64,000 nt of DNA. Origin: Ixodes scapularis (Eukaryota; Arthropoda; Arachnida; Ixodida; Ixodidae). This document shows, piece by piece, positions 22,373-33,676 of this stretch. How positions within the stretch are numbered: position 1 is the stretch's first letter; each line of letters starts with the position of its first letter. The DNA is taken from NCBI RefSeq assembly GCF_016920785.2, contig NW_024609880.1:53138121-53202120 (forward strand), written 5' to 3'. Both the position numbers and the translations under genes were made by a program. The notes under the pieces are model-generated. The model was not told the origin of the DNA. It ran no database searches and saw only the letters and a program-made list of their open reading frames with translations.

Positions 22373-25300
22373 GTGAACTTCAGTTGTTTCTAAATTACAC
22401 AGATTCAGCTTAGTCACAACCCTTTTTTTTTTTTTGAACATGGAGCCTGTGGGCTCTTCTAGTCAGTGTTTATGCTGCATATGTATTAGTGGCTGTGATA
22501 TTTTTAAGACAATATATTTTTCCATCCAAAGTAATTAGTATGTTAACTTGGGTGTAGGGATTACTGTATTTTATGAACAGGGATTAAGAACATTTGTATT
22601 TAATGAAAACAGGTCAGCAGGGACTGCTTTATTCTGAAACATGTTGTGGTACCTTAATTTTTTTTTATGGAGACACGCAATGCACAGCATTTTATGGAGT
22701 ACATAAGGTTGCGTTGCTCTTCTAGGCGATGCTTAAAGCTGCATATGTACGAGTGACTGTGGTAGTCTAAAGATATAAAATACACATTTTATTTTGCATC
22801 TGAATGTTTGTCAAATGTCAGTAGCCTTGTATTTTGTTACTAAACTTGATATAGGGCTTTTTAAGTAGTGATTGAACATGTGTATTCTTTATTAAACAAA
22901 AGCTGTAGTCAGCGAAGGTAGTTTATCTGACACCTTGCAGTGGTTTAGTTTTCTGGATACATGTTTACAATTGGTCTATTAAGTAGACGGTTTTGTACTG
23001 GCGTGGCTCAAGTTAGGCTTTTATTGTCGGGGCCTCCCACATAAATCTATCATGACTCTGCCTGCTGCCGGAATGGTTCTCAAAGCCTTTCCTTTGCATA
23101 AATTGCCAATATTCCGTATTTCAATGCAATAGAAATAGAAAGGTGTGTATGTATGTTGCTTGAAAATTATTCTGGGATGTGCATGCATATATTTTTGCTA
23201 CATTTTCACATTTAGAAACAACAAATCACTTTTAGACATTTGTTTGACCTCCGTGACCTGCTGCAAAACCTACTTCTACGGCTACAAAACTTATTTTTGC
23301 TGCTCCCGAGCTGCTCTAAAGCGAGCCTTTTACTGCTCCAAAACTGCTCCAAAGTGGGACTTTTGCTGCTCCCAGCCCTGATACAAAAGGCTCTAGCCCG
23401 CTTCCACCCCTGCAAACTCAACTCAACTGAGTTTGAGACGTTGTCCTGTCCCTTTTCTCTTTCTTACACTATTTCTTTCGAATTTCATTCCCAGTCTTGG
23501 AATTTTGCATCATGATCAGCATACACCAGCTCGCCTGCACCTTGACAATTTTTTAGTTTGTAATTGCTTTCGAGGTTTATTTTCCGAGACGGAAGAAACG
23601 CCGAGCAAAAAGCGCAGAAACTGACACAACTTGAGGTCAAGGAGCGTTCTACCATACCAGTAGCGTCGGAAGAGAAAAAACGGGGGGAATGGAAAGGGGG
23701 GGGGGGGCTCCAGTCTCTCTCTCTCCCCCCCCCCCCCCCCCCAGATATTTCGGACTGTTAAAGAAAACAATACGAGGAAAGAGGGCATGGTCGAGCTTAT
23801 TTTAATCTGCAATTATTTATGCATATGCTTAGCTACTGTCGCTCTTCACTGCATAAAAGATTGCATAGATGATCATTGTTAGAAACTCGTTGTCAGAAGG
23901 CACTACTCGTCACATGCTCAGTGTTTCGGAAGTTGAAAGCTATGTCTTTTCAATCTAAATAACTGTGCCATTGGTAAAAAAAATATAAATAAATAAACAT
24001 AACAATAAATGCAAAAATAAAAAGCTGGAGAAAACAAAAACTATCAAGAATCCACCGGAAGTGTTGTATTCTTGCATATTCACAGGCCCAGAACTACGAA
24101 ACAATTTTCATCTACCAAAATGTGTACAGGCTACAAGAAACATGTCCCAAAAACGTGAAATGAAAAAATATATAGATATTTTTTTCTTTTTATGATGTGC
24201 CGAGTTTGAACAATATTAGAAATATTTTTCCCTGGGTTAATTTATTCCTCAACGTGAAAATAACAATATATACATTAATTTGTATTCTGCAGATGGTAAT
24301 GATATGTACTGTCTGTGGTGTTAATTTAAATGTGATACCTCAAACAATTTCGGCTAAAAAATTACAAAGTTTAGGGCATAACTGCCTGTAGATACATGTT
24401 TGGATATTTCTTTGAAACTCGTTTTTAAGAATATTGATTATATCTTAAGACTGCACTTACCTAGGCTATACATAGATCATTCTTAAAAAAGTGTAACATC
24501 TCTACCATAAATATCTTTGGCTATAGCGCGCTTCAAATATGGCACTAACGACAATTGTCGAAAACCCGTCGTCCTCCCTCGCTCCTTCAGGAATCTATTT
24601 CTTTAAAACCAAGCATGCCAGATGATTTAAATAAACGGCATTGTCTTTCGCAAGTAATACAGCGCCACATGTAAAAATGTGAGAAAAAGAATTACGAATG
24701 TACCTCACAGCTTGAATCCAAATGCAACCACTCGTCCGTCTTTCGAAGATCGCCGAACTTCGAACCTTTACCCTAACACTTCGAAGTTCATCGAACTTTT
24801 GGCTTTTCAGGAATCGAAAGTTCGAAAATTATCTCATTTCTTAGCGTAGGAAGTTTGAAAGTTGAAAAGCTTCGAACTTTTTAATGCAAGAAATTCAAAA
24901 ATTCGAATATCATCGAATTTTTTAGTCTATCAACTTCGAAAGCTCGACAAGCATCGAATTTTGCAGCGTAATAAGTTCGAAATTTCAAGAAGCGTCAAAC
25001 TTCTTAGTTTAACAAGTTCGAAAATTCGACTCCTGTCGAATTTCTCGATATGGAAAGTTGAAAATTCAAAATCTTTCGAACCTTTCAAATTGCTTGATTC
25101 GATCATCGAACGTTCGGATCGAAAAAAGTTCGCGGCATCCCTAGTTACAACGAGTATGATGGTGTGAAATGAACGCTAGGGAATCTCGCGCAACCAAAAC
25201 AAACAAAAAAGAATGCAAAATTTTTTTTTTTTTAGCTTGCCTGTTAAGACTTGAAAGTTACACAGCGTGCGACATCACCCCACTATAAAAATGCGGGAAA

Positions 25301-26164
25301 AGTTGAATGTTGCTATGTGCCAAAAAAACAAGGACAAGGAGTAGACATGCGGAGAGCTACTGATAACTGAATTTTATTTGGAGAAACACAAACACACAGA
25401 CACACTTGATCAAACTTCACTAGAAATGAATCCAAACTCCTTATTGCAGGCGTCTAAAACACGTGGCCCATGGCTTCAAGCCCTTGTTCCCATGCCTTAA
25501 GTGCCACAAGCACCATAAATTATAGTTTGGTATCGTTGACTCACTTCTACTGGGAAAAGAACTCTTCTCATGTAACGTGTTCACACATTTTGCGCTAGTA
25601 TTGTTTTGGACTGAGTATTGCATTGTCTAAATATTTTGCTCCTCTTTTTCACGTAAATCAACCGGAACGGCGATACCACTACAAGGATACAAGCGCAAGC
25701 TCTTTGCTCAAGGAGGCACCTCGTTTACACAAACTCTCGCCCAGCAGGAGCAAGTGACAAAGATAAAGCTCTGAGCTGAGGCTTCTAGCTGTCAAAAATT
25801 CCTTTAAAATGCAAGTAATTTCTTATAATGCTGCTGTAAAAATCATCAAGAAATGAGAAACTGCCTTATGAAGAGAGATTTTTTTTTCATGCCTGTTGAG
25901 CCTAGTGAATCATGCGACAGGGCTAGGATTGTGTGCTTGCTCTTGTTCTAGTGAAAACTACCTGTACATTGGCATTTTAAATCTTGTTGTAACGCCAGGT
26001 GAAGGCCAGAATTAGTTGTATATGCAAATAAAAGCTAAAGTTGGCAAAACTGTGAGCTTACAAAAAGCAGAGAACACAAGGTACCTTCTCTTGAACATCT
26101 CTGGGGTGTCTCTGAGACAGACTGTTGCTCTGGAAGGTAAAACACCATTGCTGTATTTTATTTT

Positions 26165-29100
26165 TTAGAGCGGAGCTCTTAGGCGCCTGTTTCCGGCTTG
26201 AGTGGCGTCGCCGTCAGCGTAAATATGCGGTGCATTATGGGAAATGTCCCATAATGCACCGCGCAAGACCTTCGTGAAGTCACCTATGACGTCATGTGTG
26301 ACGTCACGAGGGTCCCGTGCGGTGCATTATGGGACATCTCCCATGATGCAACGTGCGAGGAGGAGGAGGAGGAGGAAGAAGGAGGGGGAGGGGTGGAGAA
26401 GGGGCGGGAGGGGCAGAAGGGACGAGGAGGGAAGGAGGAGTACCAGGGTCATTCCATGTCAAAGGAGACGGCAGTTTTCGTCATATTTTGGATATGCTTG
26501 AAAAAAAAATATAAATAAAGACACATTTGAAAGTAAGGATGGCTAAGTTTGAGGGCTGAATTATGTTTATTTTTGCTTACGTCATGCTCCAAAATGCAGG
26601 GAATTTGAGAAAACCTCCTGTATTTAAAGAAATTGCTGAAAAAAAAAAGCTATTTTTACAACATAACTTTATGTTTGCATGCAATCGAGCATAAATATAT
26701 TTTATCTTACCTTGAAAGGAAAACACTTTACGCCGCCATTTTGTGTCCAGACAGGCACTCCAAACCGAAGCAAATTTTTAAGATTTCTTGATTTTTTTTA
26801 GTCAACTTGAAATTAAAATTTGATTAAGAAACTCTTTTTACTTATTTTTATAAACCTTATACTCAAATAGGTTGCATTACAATGGTAAAAAATTATTCGG
26901 ACAGTTTTATTTAAATGGTGAATATGACACTTTCTTTAAAAACGGCCCTATAGAGGGTAAAAAAAAAGCCATGTGTGCAACGGTGCTCGCATTTTCTGAA
27001 ATAGCCGAAAGTTTAACCGACCCCATCTGTTCGACATATAAAAAAATTGGAAAAGTACTTTTTGTTATTTTGGAGAAATTATTTTTTAAATATGAGGTAG
27101 AACGGCATCAGTTCCAGGCGCCTTCCTTGTCGGCAACGCAGGCCGTCGTCTGCTACGGTCGAGTGAAACACTGCATGGGGTACTTAATTTCGTTAATTAT
27201 ATTTGTATAGCTAAAGCTGAGGATCTTGACATTATGACATGTCTATTTATAGTGACTAGAGAGTGCATATTTTTTTTTGCTCTAGACTATATGTCCGGGT
27301 GTGCTTGCCAGTTGGATAGCGACAACTCGAAATATTGTTCGGGATACTTTTTATCAAAGCCAAAACAAAGCACATTTGCAGCTCACCGACGTTTTTGTTT
27401 CTTCTTATGTAGATAAATAGATAATATAGTCAAGAAATACTATATCACATTTAGAATATCAGTGTTTCATTAGCTTTTAGTTCATGTCATAGGCTAGAGC
27501 GCTGCGCATGTCTGGAACGTCACCGGTGTGATCCATCTGCTGCGATGGCTCAAATTCCCATGGAAAACTCTTCCTGCACGATGGACGTGGGTGTCATTTT
27601 AGCTACCACGTAATAATATTCTTTTGGCACACTAATTTGAAGGCTTTAATTCCACTTTACATGTGCTCAGGTGACGGGAGACAAAGCCGTCGTCTGCTAA
27701 CCGAGTTTGTGCATGCAGACGGATCGCCAGAATTGGTTAGCAGACGGCACATCTTCACTTTTTAGTCATACTGCATTTCCTTGTAAAAAATGAAATAGTG
27801 GACGCAGGAGTTCGCCAACGGTGCCGAGCGATAACGGTGATATTCTTCCTCTTCAACGAAAAGCCATTGGGGTGCAAATACATAGTGCAACTGAAAAACA
27901 GAGAGTGAAACATTAAAAGAAGCAGAACATTAAGAGTGGATATTTGGGCCAACGGCCATGTGAAGGTTATAACACAACAGAAGCATGTTGCGTGTTTACC
28001 ACTTGTAAAATATATGTCTCCCCTATATGAAAAAAAGTTATGTGTTGTGCTCCTATCGAAAACCCCTAAATATGAGTATTCGCTTGCCCTTTTTGGTATA
28101 TTGATATCTTATCTGAGTGACATCTGTATATAGTATTTCTGGACTATATATTACATTCATGTACAAGAAAAAAAGAAATGTTGGTGAACTACAAATGTGC
28201 TTTGTTTCGGCTTTGATAAAAAGTATCCCAAACAATATTTCGAGTTGTCGCTATTCAACTTGCAAGCGCACTCAAACATATTGTTTAGAGCAAAAAAAAA
28301 TTGTTCCCTTTCTAGTCACTATAAATAGACATGTCATAATGTCAAGATTCTTAGCGTTAGCTATACAAATATAATTAACGAAATTAAGTTCCCCGTGCAG
28401 TGTTTCGCTCGACCGTACCAGACGACGGCGTGCATTGCCGACGAGGTGGACACCTGGAGGCGATGTTGTTCTGCCTCACATTTAAAAAATAATTGCTCCA
28501 AAATGTCAAAAAGTACTTTTCTAATTTTTTGATATGTTGAACAGAGGGGGTTGGTTAACCTTTCGGCTATTTCAGAAAATGCGAGCACCGTTGCCCACAT
28601 GGCTTTTTCTTACCCTCTATATGGCTGTTTTTAAAGAAAGTGACATATTCACCATTTATTTAAAAACTGTCCGAATAATATTTTTATAATTGTAATGCAA
28701 CCTAGTCGAGCATTAGGTTCAGAAAAATAAGTTTCTTAGTCAAACTTTAATTTCAAGTTGACCAAACAAAATCAAGAAATCTTAAAAATTTCCTTCGGTT
28801 TGGAGTGCCTGTCTGGACCCAAAATGGCGGCAAAGGGTGTTTTACTTTCAAGGTAAGATAGAATATATTAGTGATTGATTGCATGTTAACTTAAAATTAT
28901 GTGGTAAAAGTAGCTTTTTTTTTTCAGCAATTTTTCGAAATACAGAAGATTTTCTCCGATTCCCCGCACTTTGGAGCATGACGTCAGCAAAAATAAACGT
29001 AATTCAGCCCTCAAATTTAACCACCCTTACTTTCAAACGTGTCTTTATTCATATTATTTTTTTCAAGCATATCCAAAATATGACGAAAATTGCCGTCTCC

Positions 29101-29191
29101 TTTGGTATGGAATGACCCAGCAGGGAGGATGAGGAGGTGGGTATACCCTCCCCTCAGTACCCTTCCCTCCTCCTCGAGAGCTGCACTCTAA
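26165..29191. mobile_element. TTAGAGCGCAGCTCTT-family element, copy 2 (3.0 kb, carries a foldback)
   Basis: Left end TTAGAGCGGAGCTCTTAGG, right end GAGAGCTGCACTCTAA. The core starts with GGTGCATTATGGG palindromes (26229-26262) and a GGA-rich tract, and is interrupted by the 2.7-kb foldback at 26446-29118. This explains why its length exceeds the 0.5-0.9 kb of the other copies. Confidence 0.65.
26446..29118. mobile_element. Giant foldback element with arms of about 1 kb
   Basis: GGGTCATTCCATGTCAAAGG at the left is mirrored by CCTTTGGTATGGAATGACCC at the right. The arms (about 26446-27465 and 28090-29118) match throughout with modest divergence around a spacer of about 0.6 kb. Related open frames lie in each arm: plus 26872-27210 (112 aa) and minus 28361-28600 (79 aa), sharing ATVLAFSEIAE and CSTY.KI.KVLF. 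They may be spurious. A CAG flanks both ends and may be a 3-bp target duplication. Confidence 0.75.
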
Positions 29192-29300
29192 TTTGGCGTT
29201 ACAGGGTGTTTTAAATGTCTTTCTTTTTTTTTTTTTTTGGTGCTTTTGTTTGTCTAAAAATATCAATTTTTTTTGCTTTCTAAAAGGTCGAAAGCTTACC

Positions 29301-29338
29301 CCCCAAAAGGTCGAAAAATTTCGACCTTTTGGGGGGTG
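29301..29338. repeat. Perfect short hairpin
   Basis: ACCCCCCAAAAGGTCGAAA is followed immediately by its inverse. Just downstream of the TTAGAGCG copy 2 right flank. No function assigned. Confidence 0.6.
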
Positions 29339-29875
29339 GGCTATTAGGATCTCACACTTGAGTAAATTTGAGACCTTGGACTTATAGGACAGTGTGATGC
29401 AGCCGTCATCCCCCTTTACCCCAATTTTGTATGCCTAAAAAACTTAACGGCTTTTTTTGTTCAGCACCTATCACAGTATACAGTACAATTCCCCAGAGGA
29501 AACTGCTTTACAGGAAGTGCATGCTCTCGCTCCCTTTCATTAATGTATCTGACCATCTGCCCTATTTACCATCGCCAACTTGTCGTTGGTGTATCGTAGA
29601 CTACTTGTTTGGTGCATTCTACACATTCGTTTGACGCTTCTTCGTGCCAATGCTGTCTTTGCGCGTCGTCTCGTTTGCTTTTGGGCATAGGCTCCAACGT
29701 TAGTTGTGGGATAACCTTCTGGGTATTTTGAGGGTGTCTTTTCTTTGTGTGGCTACAAAGCTGCCGGCACACCCCTTAAAGCTTCCAGAAATGCCGGATC
29801 GCAGAATGTTGGACGTTGCATTTCCACTTCGGAGGCTCTCAAACCCCACAATATGTTTTTTTCTGGAATCGCCAG

Positions 29876-30094
29876 TGGTCCAGTTGGGGACACCGCTGGC
29901 GGAGCGCCCCAAGCAACACCAGGAAACGGTGAACCTCTTTGCCACCTGGATGGGGCTCGAGCTGATACCCGAGCCGACGAAAGACAAGTCAAAGGGATGG
30001 CCGTACCGGGCCTTCCTGTCGCTCTTGGACCCCTGTCAGCCAGAGAGGAAGTGCAGTTTCCTGTTAAACGTCGCCAGCGACGGGCGCTACCAGG
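29876..30094 (+). CDS. SPC25: SPC25, coding exon 3 (end of coil and start of RWD domain)
   Basis: Encodes 73 codons, including the end of the rod and the first strands of the globular RWD-fold head that, with Spc24, links the NDC80 complex to the inner kinetochore. WMGLELIPEP matches the human DRLGLEIRKI region, and LLNVASDGRYQ matches HLNEARDYE. Acceptor TCGCCAG|TG (phase 1 in), donor CAGG|GTATGC (phase 1 out). The frame stays open into both flanking introns, so the boundaries are set by phase and by the match of the joined GRYQ|VSDCNPA to human YEVSDSAP. Confidence 0.88.
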
Positions 30095-30452
30095 GTATGC
30101 TCCCGAGCATTACAGAATGCACATATCCACAATTCCCGGGCCACGGCTTCGACTGGCTCGTTTACCGTCCTATCCTGCCCATGCATGGAGGTAAGAAGCT
30201 TCTGGAGGCGAAGTGGCTTCCACACTTTTGGCTTCCGAGGGAAATAGCTGTTGGCACCAAGTCAGCTCTCCTTTTCATCCAATACCAACTCTTGGTTTTG
30301 GTCATCATGAGGTGCGTGTCCCTCCCCACTTCTGGCTTCACCCATGGTGGCGTCGTGTCGCCTCCAGAAGCTTCCTACCTCCATGCACCGGTCGGAGACG
30401 CGCTGGGGTCACCGTGACATCGCCCAACTGGTTCCCTCTTGTTTGCTTGCAG
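30095..30452 (+). other. SPC25: SPC25 intron 3 (358 bp) with internal stem
   Basis: GT at 30095 (GTATGC) and TTGCTTGCAG ending at 30452. An inverted repeat of about 30 bp (ATGCATGGAGGTAAGAAGC at about 30180-30211 and its partner at about 30358-30389) could fold the intron into a hairpin. Confidence 0.75.
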
Positions 30453-30586
30453 TCTCGGACTGCAACCCCGCGGTGACAGACCTGGAGCGACTAGTTCTGG
30501 AGCTGAATCGAGCGGACGACTTGAGCAAGTTCTTCCGTGAAATGCGGGCCAGGTTCAAGGCCATCCTCAACCCCACCTCGGCATAG
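30453..30586 (+). CDS. SPC25: SPC25, last coding exon
   Basis: Encodes VSDCNPAVTDLERLVLELN followed by RADDLSKFFREMRARFKAIL and stop TAG at 30584-30586. It corresponds to the C-terminal helices of human SPC25 ([22 protein letters not shown]), a strong and diagnostic match. Acceptor GCTTGCAG|TC, phase 1. No AATAAA lies close downstream; TATAAA near 31160 and AATAAA at 31622-31627 are the nearest plus-strand candidates. If the second is used, the transcript would overlap the NOSTRIN 3' end. Confidence 0.9.
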
Positions 30587-31231
30587 AGGATGCAGATCTC
30601 GCAGCATTTGCGGCTCTAGCACTATGGTCATCATTCAACGAAAGCAAACTTAATTGCCAAGCTCTAATTCACCCGTCGTTGACGTCGACAATAATTTACG
30701 ATGCCGAGATGTCCAGATCTAGACCTCAGTCATAGTCTAGATCGGGGGTCTCCAAACACTGGCATGCAGGCCAGGTCTGGGCCGCGGAAGTCTTCTGACT
30801 GGCCCGTGGCTGACCGCATTCTTTTCAAAGGCAAGGTTCCTTCCGCGAGAAAATGTGCGCCTAAAAAAATGGCTCCACGACGCACTTCAAATACGCCAGA
30901 AAGAATGAGAGACTGCATCAACCCGGGGTTCTCTCGCCCCAGCTGGACATCGTCATTGCCAATATCGCCATTCTGAGTCTCCGGCTTCATCTTTTAATCA
31001 TGTTCAAATTCCTTTGCATTCTTACGTACATTGTGCCAGCCCTGGTCTTATCATTCTAATATCTTTTGCACTGCAGAAGTGTGCCAAAGTTTCCATGCAT
31101 GCGCTTAGACTTATTTGGCGAGTTTTCACCGTTCACAATTGTTGCACGCTGTCGTAGCTATAAAGTTTTCTGGTCTAGTTAAAAAAAAAACTGATGCAAG
31201 ACAGCCCACTACAAAATGAGAAAATATTGTT
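30587..31231. other. Convergent intergenic region SPC25 / NOSTRIN
   Basis: 3' UTR and spacer sequence between the tail-to-tail genes. Around 30740-30800 there is a fragment (GGGGTCTCCAAACACTGGC...GGCCAGGTCTGGGCCGCGG) resembling a terminus of widespread hAT elements; I found no partner end. No other feature. Confidence 0.45.
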
Positions 31232-31237
31232 TTTATT
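31232..31237 (-). terminator. NOSTRIN: Polyadenylation signal of NOSTRIN
   Basis: AATAAA on the minus strand, 73-78 nt after the NOSTRIN stop codon, in an A/T-rich stretch. The position suits a short 3' UTR. Confidence 0.55.
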
Positions 31238-31309
31238 TGTTGGCGGTGACTATACTAAAGAGACCTCTGCTGGCTAGCCCCGGGGCCCCCCTCCTCTCCG
31301 CAACCGGGG

Positions 31310-31434
31310 CTAGCCGGGTGGGAGACCAGGTTCGAGCTCCTGGACGTAGCTCGCGGGGAAAAGCCCATAGCTGCCGTTGAGTTCCCCGTGCCACCAGCCC
31401 TCCTCCGCTCGGCCGTGCACCGTCACCACGTCAC
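31310..31434 (-). CDS. NOSTRIN: NOSTRIN, last coding exon (C-terminal half of SH3)
   Basis: Reads GDVVTVHG...EGWWHGELNG...GLFPASYVQEL..PPG-stop, the canonical second half of an SH3 domain: the conserved WW, the G-LFP motif and the final SYV for proline-rich ligands. Human nostrin ends almost the same way (EGGWWFGSLNG...HFPAAYVEEL), and in mammals this SH3 binds eNOS and dynamin. Acceptor CCCTGCAG|GT; phase 1 in, completing Gly with the previous exon. Stop TAG at 31312-31310, nine residues past the domain. Confidence 0.92.
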
Positions 31435-32159
31435 CTGCAGGGTCCAAGACGCACTTTGTTGAACACGTGTGCTAGACGCCCCGTCGTTCTCATCCAGCCG
31501 GCAACCGGAGCACACCATGCTCAAGGAGCCAGCACAACGAACTGGCCATACGCTTTGGCCTTGTGACATTTGTCGACACTGCTACACTCACCGCTTACAG
31601 AAAGAGCTGTAAAGGGGACTAAATAAAACTTTTTGAAGTTGCCGTAATTAGTGACATTTCGAGGGGCTGAATATCACCGAAGTTGCAGCGAATGCTTAGT
31701 GCCCGTAATTTGTTACGTTATTGGACCTCTGTCGGCAAACTGCACAAACCCGCGGCGATTTAGTAGTCAATGTTGTGTGTCAACATTGTTTCGGACCCTT
31801 CCTTGAGTAGAAGACGGAACTCCACCCAGCACTTTTCCGTGTAGGCAATCGCAGCCTGCCCCGACACTGTGGCATATCTTAAAAGTAATTTCGTTACATT
31901 CTTGTAACTAACATACCTTTGTACTAATGTGACTGTATTTGTAACGTCGTTATATTTCAACCCGATGCAAGTTGATTGCTTATTATTAACTTCTACAGCT
32001 CTGCCCATTAGTGGCATGCAGTGCAACGTCCCTTTGCGGCCGATACTTTTTAAGCTCGAGTACACCATTAGCCACGACGTCGCAATTGGTCACTGCCCCG
32101 TCATTTTCCGGCTGTCGACAGTGTGGCCTTTGTCGCCGTTGCATCATTAATTATGGGCA

Positions 32160-33462
32160 TTTATTGTAATTGATATGATATTTCTGTTGGAACTGGATAA
32201 AGCATTCGCCTCTATGCAGATGACCGTCATATACAGTGGCATTAGGACTGAATCGGACTGCCTGGCCTTGCAAGAGGACATTAATAGAATTTCACGGTGG
32301 TGCGAAAAGTGGGGAATGAAGCTTAGTACCCATAAATGCTCCCAGATGACTTTCACTAGGAAGCGCCAGCCAGTATCTTTTGCGTACTTGATCAGCGGCG
32401 TCAAACTAAAGAATGAGGAAGTAGTAAAGTATCTAGGTGTTAAATTTTCTCATAATTTGTCATGGAGCGCACACATCGACTCCTTCACGGCATGTGAAAC
32501 TTTTTGAAACGTAATTTCAGGGACTGTCCCCAAACTGCGAAAGCAACTCCTTTTAAGACTAACGTTAGGCCGGTACTAAAGTACGCCAGTGTCCTGTGGG
32601 ACCCAAAAGAGAGTTACTTGGGGAGAAAAAATAGAGCAAGTACAGAGCAGGGCTGTGAGATTTGTTGCAAGAAGCTCCTATTATGGAGAAAGTGCTACCG
32701 CTCTTAAAAGGCAATTACAGTGGGAGCCGCTTTCCTCCAAAAGAAGACGTCTTCGCTTGTTTCTTCACGCAAATTACCATGATCAAACCGGGATTAATAT
32801 AACAAAGTCAGCAAAGTTTATTCATCCCCTCAACTTCGTATCTAGGAGATTAGACACTCAGAAAAAATTAGGGAATCGACAGCCCGAACCAACGTTCTGA
32901 AATATTCATTTTTTCTAAACACTATTAAAGAGTGGAATGCCCTGCCAAATGACACCGTTTCTATCTTGTCAAATTCACTTCTCTTTGACAGACTGTCACA
33001 TGACAGCTGGCCAGACTAACATGGCTAGGAAAATGTTTTGATCCTTGCTATGCGAATTTAGAGTGATACTGCTGTATGTTTAGTTGTTCCTACTTTAATT
33101 ATTTTATTACTCTTTGAATGTAGTTGATAAAACTACATCTGTGTTTTTTTTACTCCTGTGTCACGCGGCAAGCGAGAGTTATTTATTTTTGCTGTTAGCG
33201 CATATTTTCCTCAGCTGATGTTTTTATCTGGCTCGTACCTAGAATGCGAGTAACCAATGTTTCTTTTATCATATTCTGGGCTTGCTTTTGTTGGAGTGTT
33301 TTCCTGCGTGCTTGCGTTTTTCTTTTTTTTCTTGGTACATATGCACGAGTGTATTTCTACCTTCACAACTATGTACCTCCCCTCCCCCCCCCCCCCCCCC
33401 CTGATAATGCCTTCGGGCACTGCGGGGTAACCCGAAATAAAAAAATTAATAAATAAATATGT
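32160..33462 (+). mobile_element. 5'-truncated non-LTR retrotransposon (RT C-terminus and 3' UTR)
   Basis: Starts just before the reverse-transcriptase catalytic motif YADD (32213-32224) and continues with typical thumb and C-terminal blocks: EDINRISRWCEKWGMKLS, YLGVKFSHNLSWSAHI, RAVRF.ARS and EWNALPNDTV. The frame shifts at least three times (after YADD, near 32506 and near 32700-32900) and there is a stop before YADD. The 3' end has an A-rich AATAAATAAATA tail at about 33446-33460. Jockey/CR1/I-like by appearance; clade not resolved. Non-functional copy. Confidence 0.85.
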
Positions 33463-33676
33463 ACAGGTCATTTTTCAATTGCCAACGTCAATTTTTAATA
33501 AAAATGCCGCAAGGAGGCGCCGTTTCACTTTGCATTCCCGCAAACTTCCGGGCAGAAGGGAGGACAAATAATCCCCACCATCGCGCCACTTTTTACAACG
33601 TCCACGACATATTACATCACCATTTTTCCCAATGCTTACCTAAAGGAACGGATAGTGAGGGATTTGTTGGAGATTT

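Larger units (their letters stand above)
19375..23412. mobile_element. 4.0-kb hAT-like element, CAGGGGTGGAAGC ends
   Basis: Ends CAGGGGTGGAAGC and GCTTCCACCCCTG. CAAACT abuts both sides (19369-19374, 23413-23418), and 6-8 bp could be the target duplication depending on where the CA is assigned. Repeated CTGCTCCAAA motifs lie near the right end. Contains the TTAGCCCC element and an exon-like coiled-coil frame at 22175-22372. Confidence 0.65.
19225..23515. repeat. Split CTGAGACTGGG-type foldback (arms 19225-19374 and 23413-23515)
   Basis: GCAAAATCCTGATACTGGGAA...GACGTCTC-like left arm and inverse right arm (GAGACGTTGTCC...CCCAGTCTTGGAATTTTGC), separated by a 4-kb insertion. The same family is intact at 50573-50726 and occurs near 14195-14340/15414-15440 and 14847-15000. 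Confidence 0.65.
18120..25143. mobile_element. 7.0-kb hAT-like element with perfect 16-bp TIRs
   Basis: Ends are TAGGGATGCCGCGAAC and its exact inverse, flanked by GTTACAAC at 18112-18119 and 25144-25151 (8-bp target duplication, hAT-like). Arrays of TTCGAA/TTTGAA-like motifs lie just inside both ends (about 18150-18540 and 24730-25120). The middle is largely occupied by later insertions (foldback, 4-kb hAT, TA element), and I see no intact transposase. Confidence 0.85.
12868..29875 (+). other. SPC25: SPC25 intron 2 (17 kb, apparent GC-AG)
   Basis: Contains no SPC25 exon that I accept. Holdings are listed separately: a nested palindrome block (12912-14094), an hAT-like element (14346-15405), a TTAA MITE (15467-16473), foldbacks (17545-17794, 18632-18820), a four-level transposon nest (18120-25143) and a TTAGAGCG-family copy carrying a 2.7-kb foldback (26165-29191). 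About 25150-26160 holds only low-complexity sequence and AT-rich unique DNA that I cannot assign. Confidence 0.55.
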
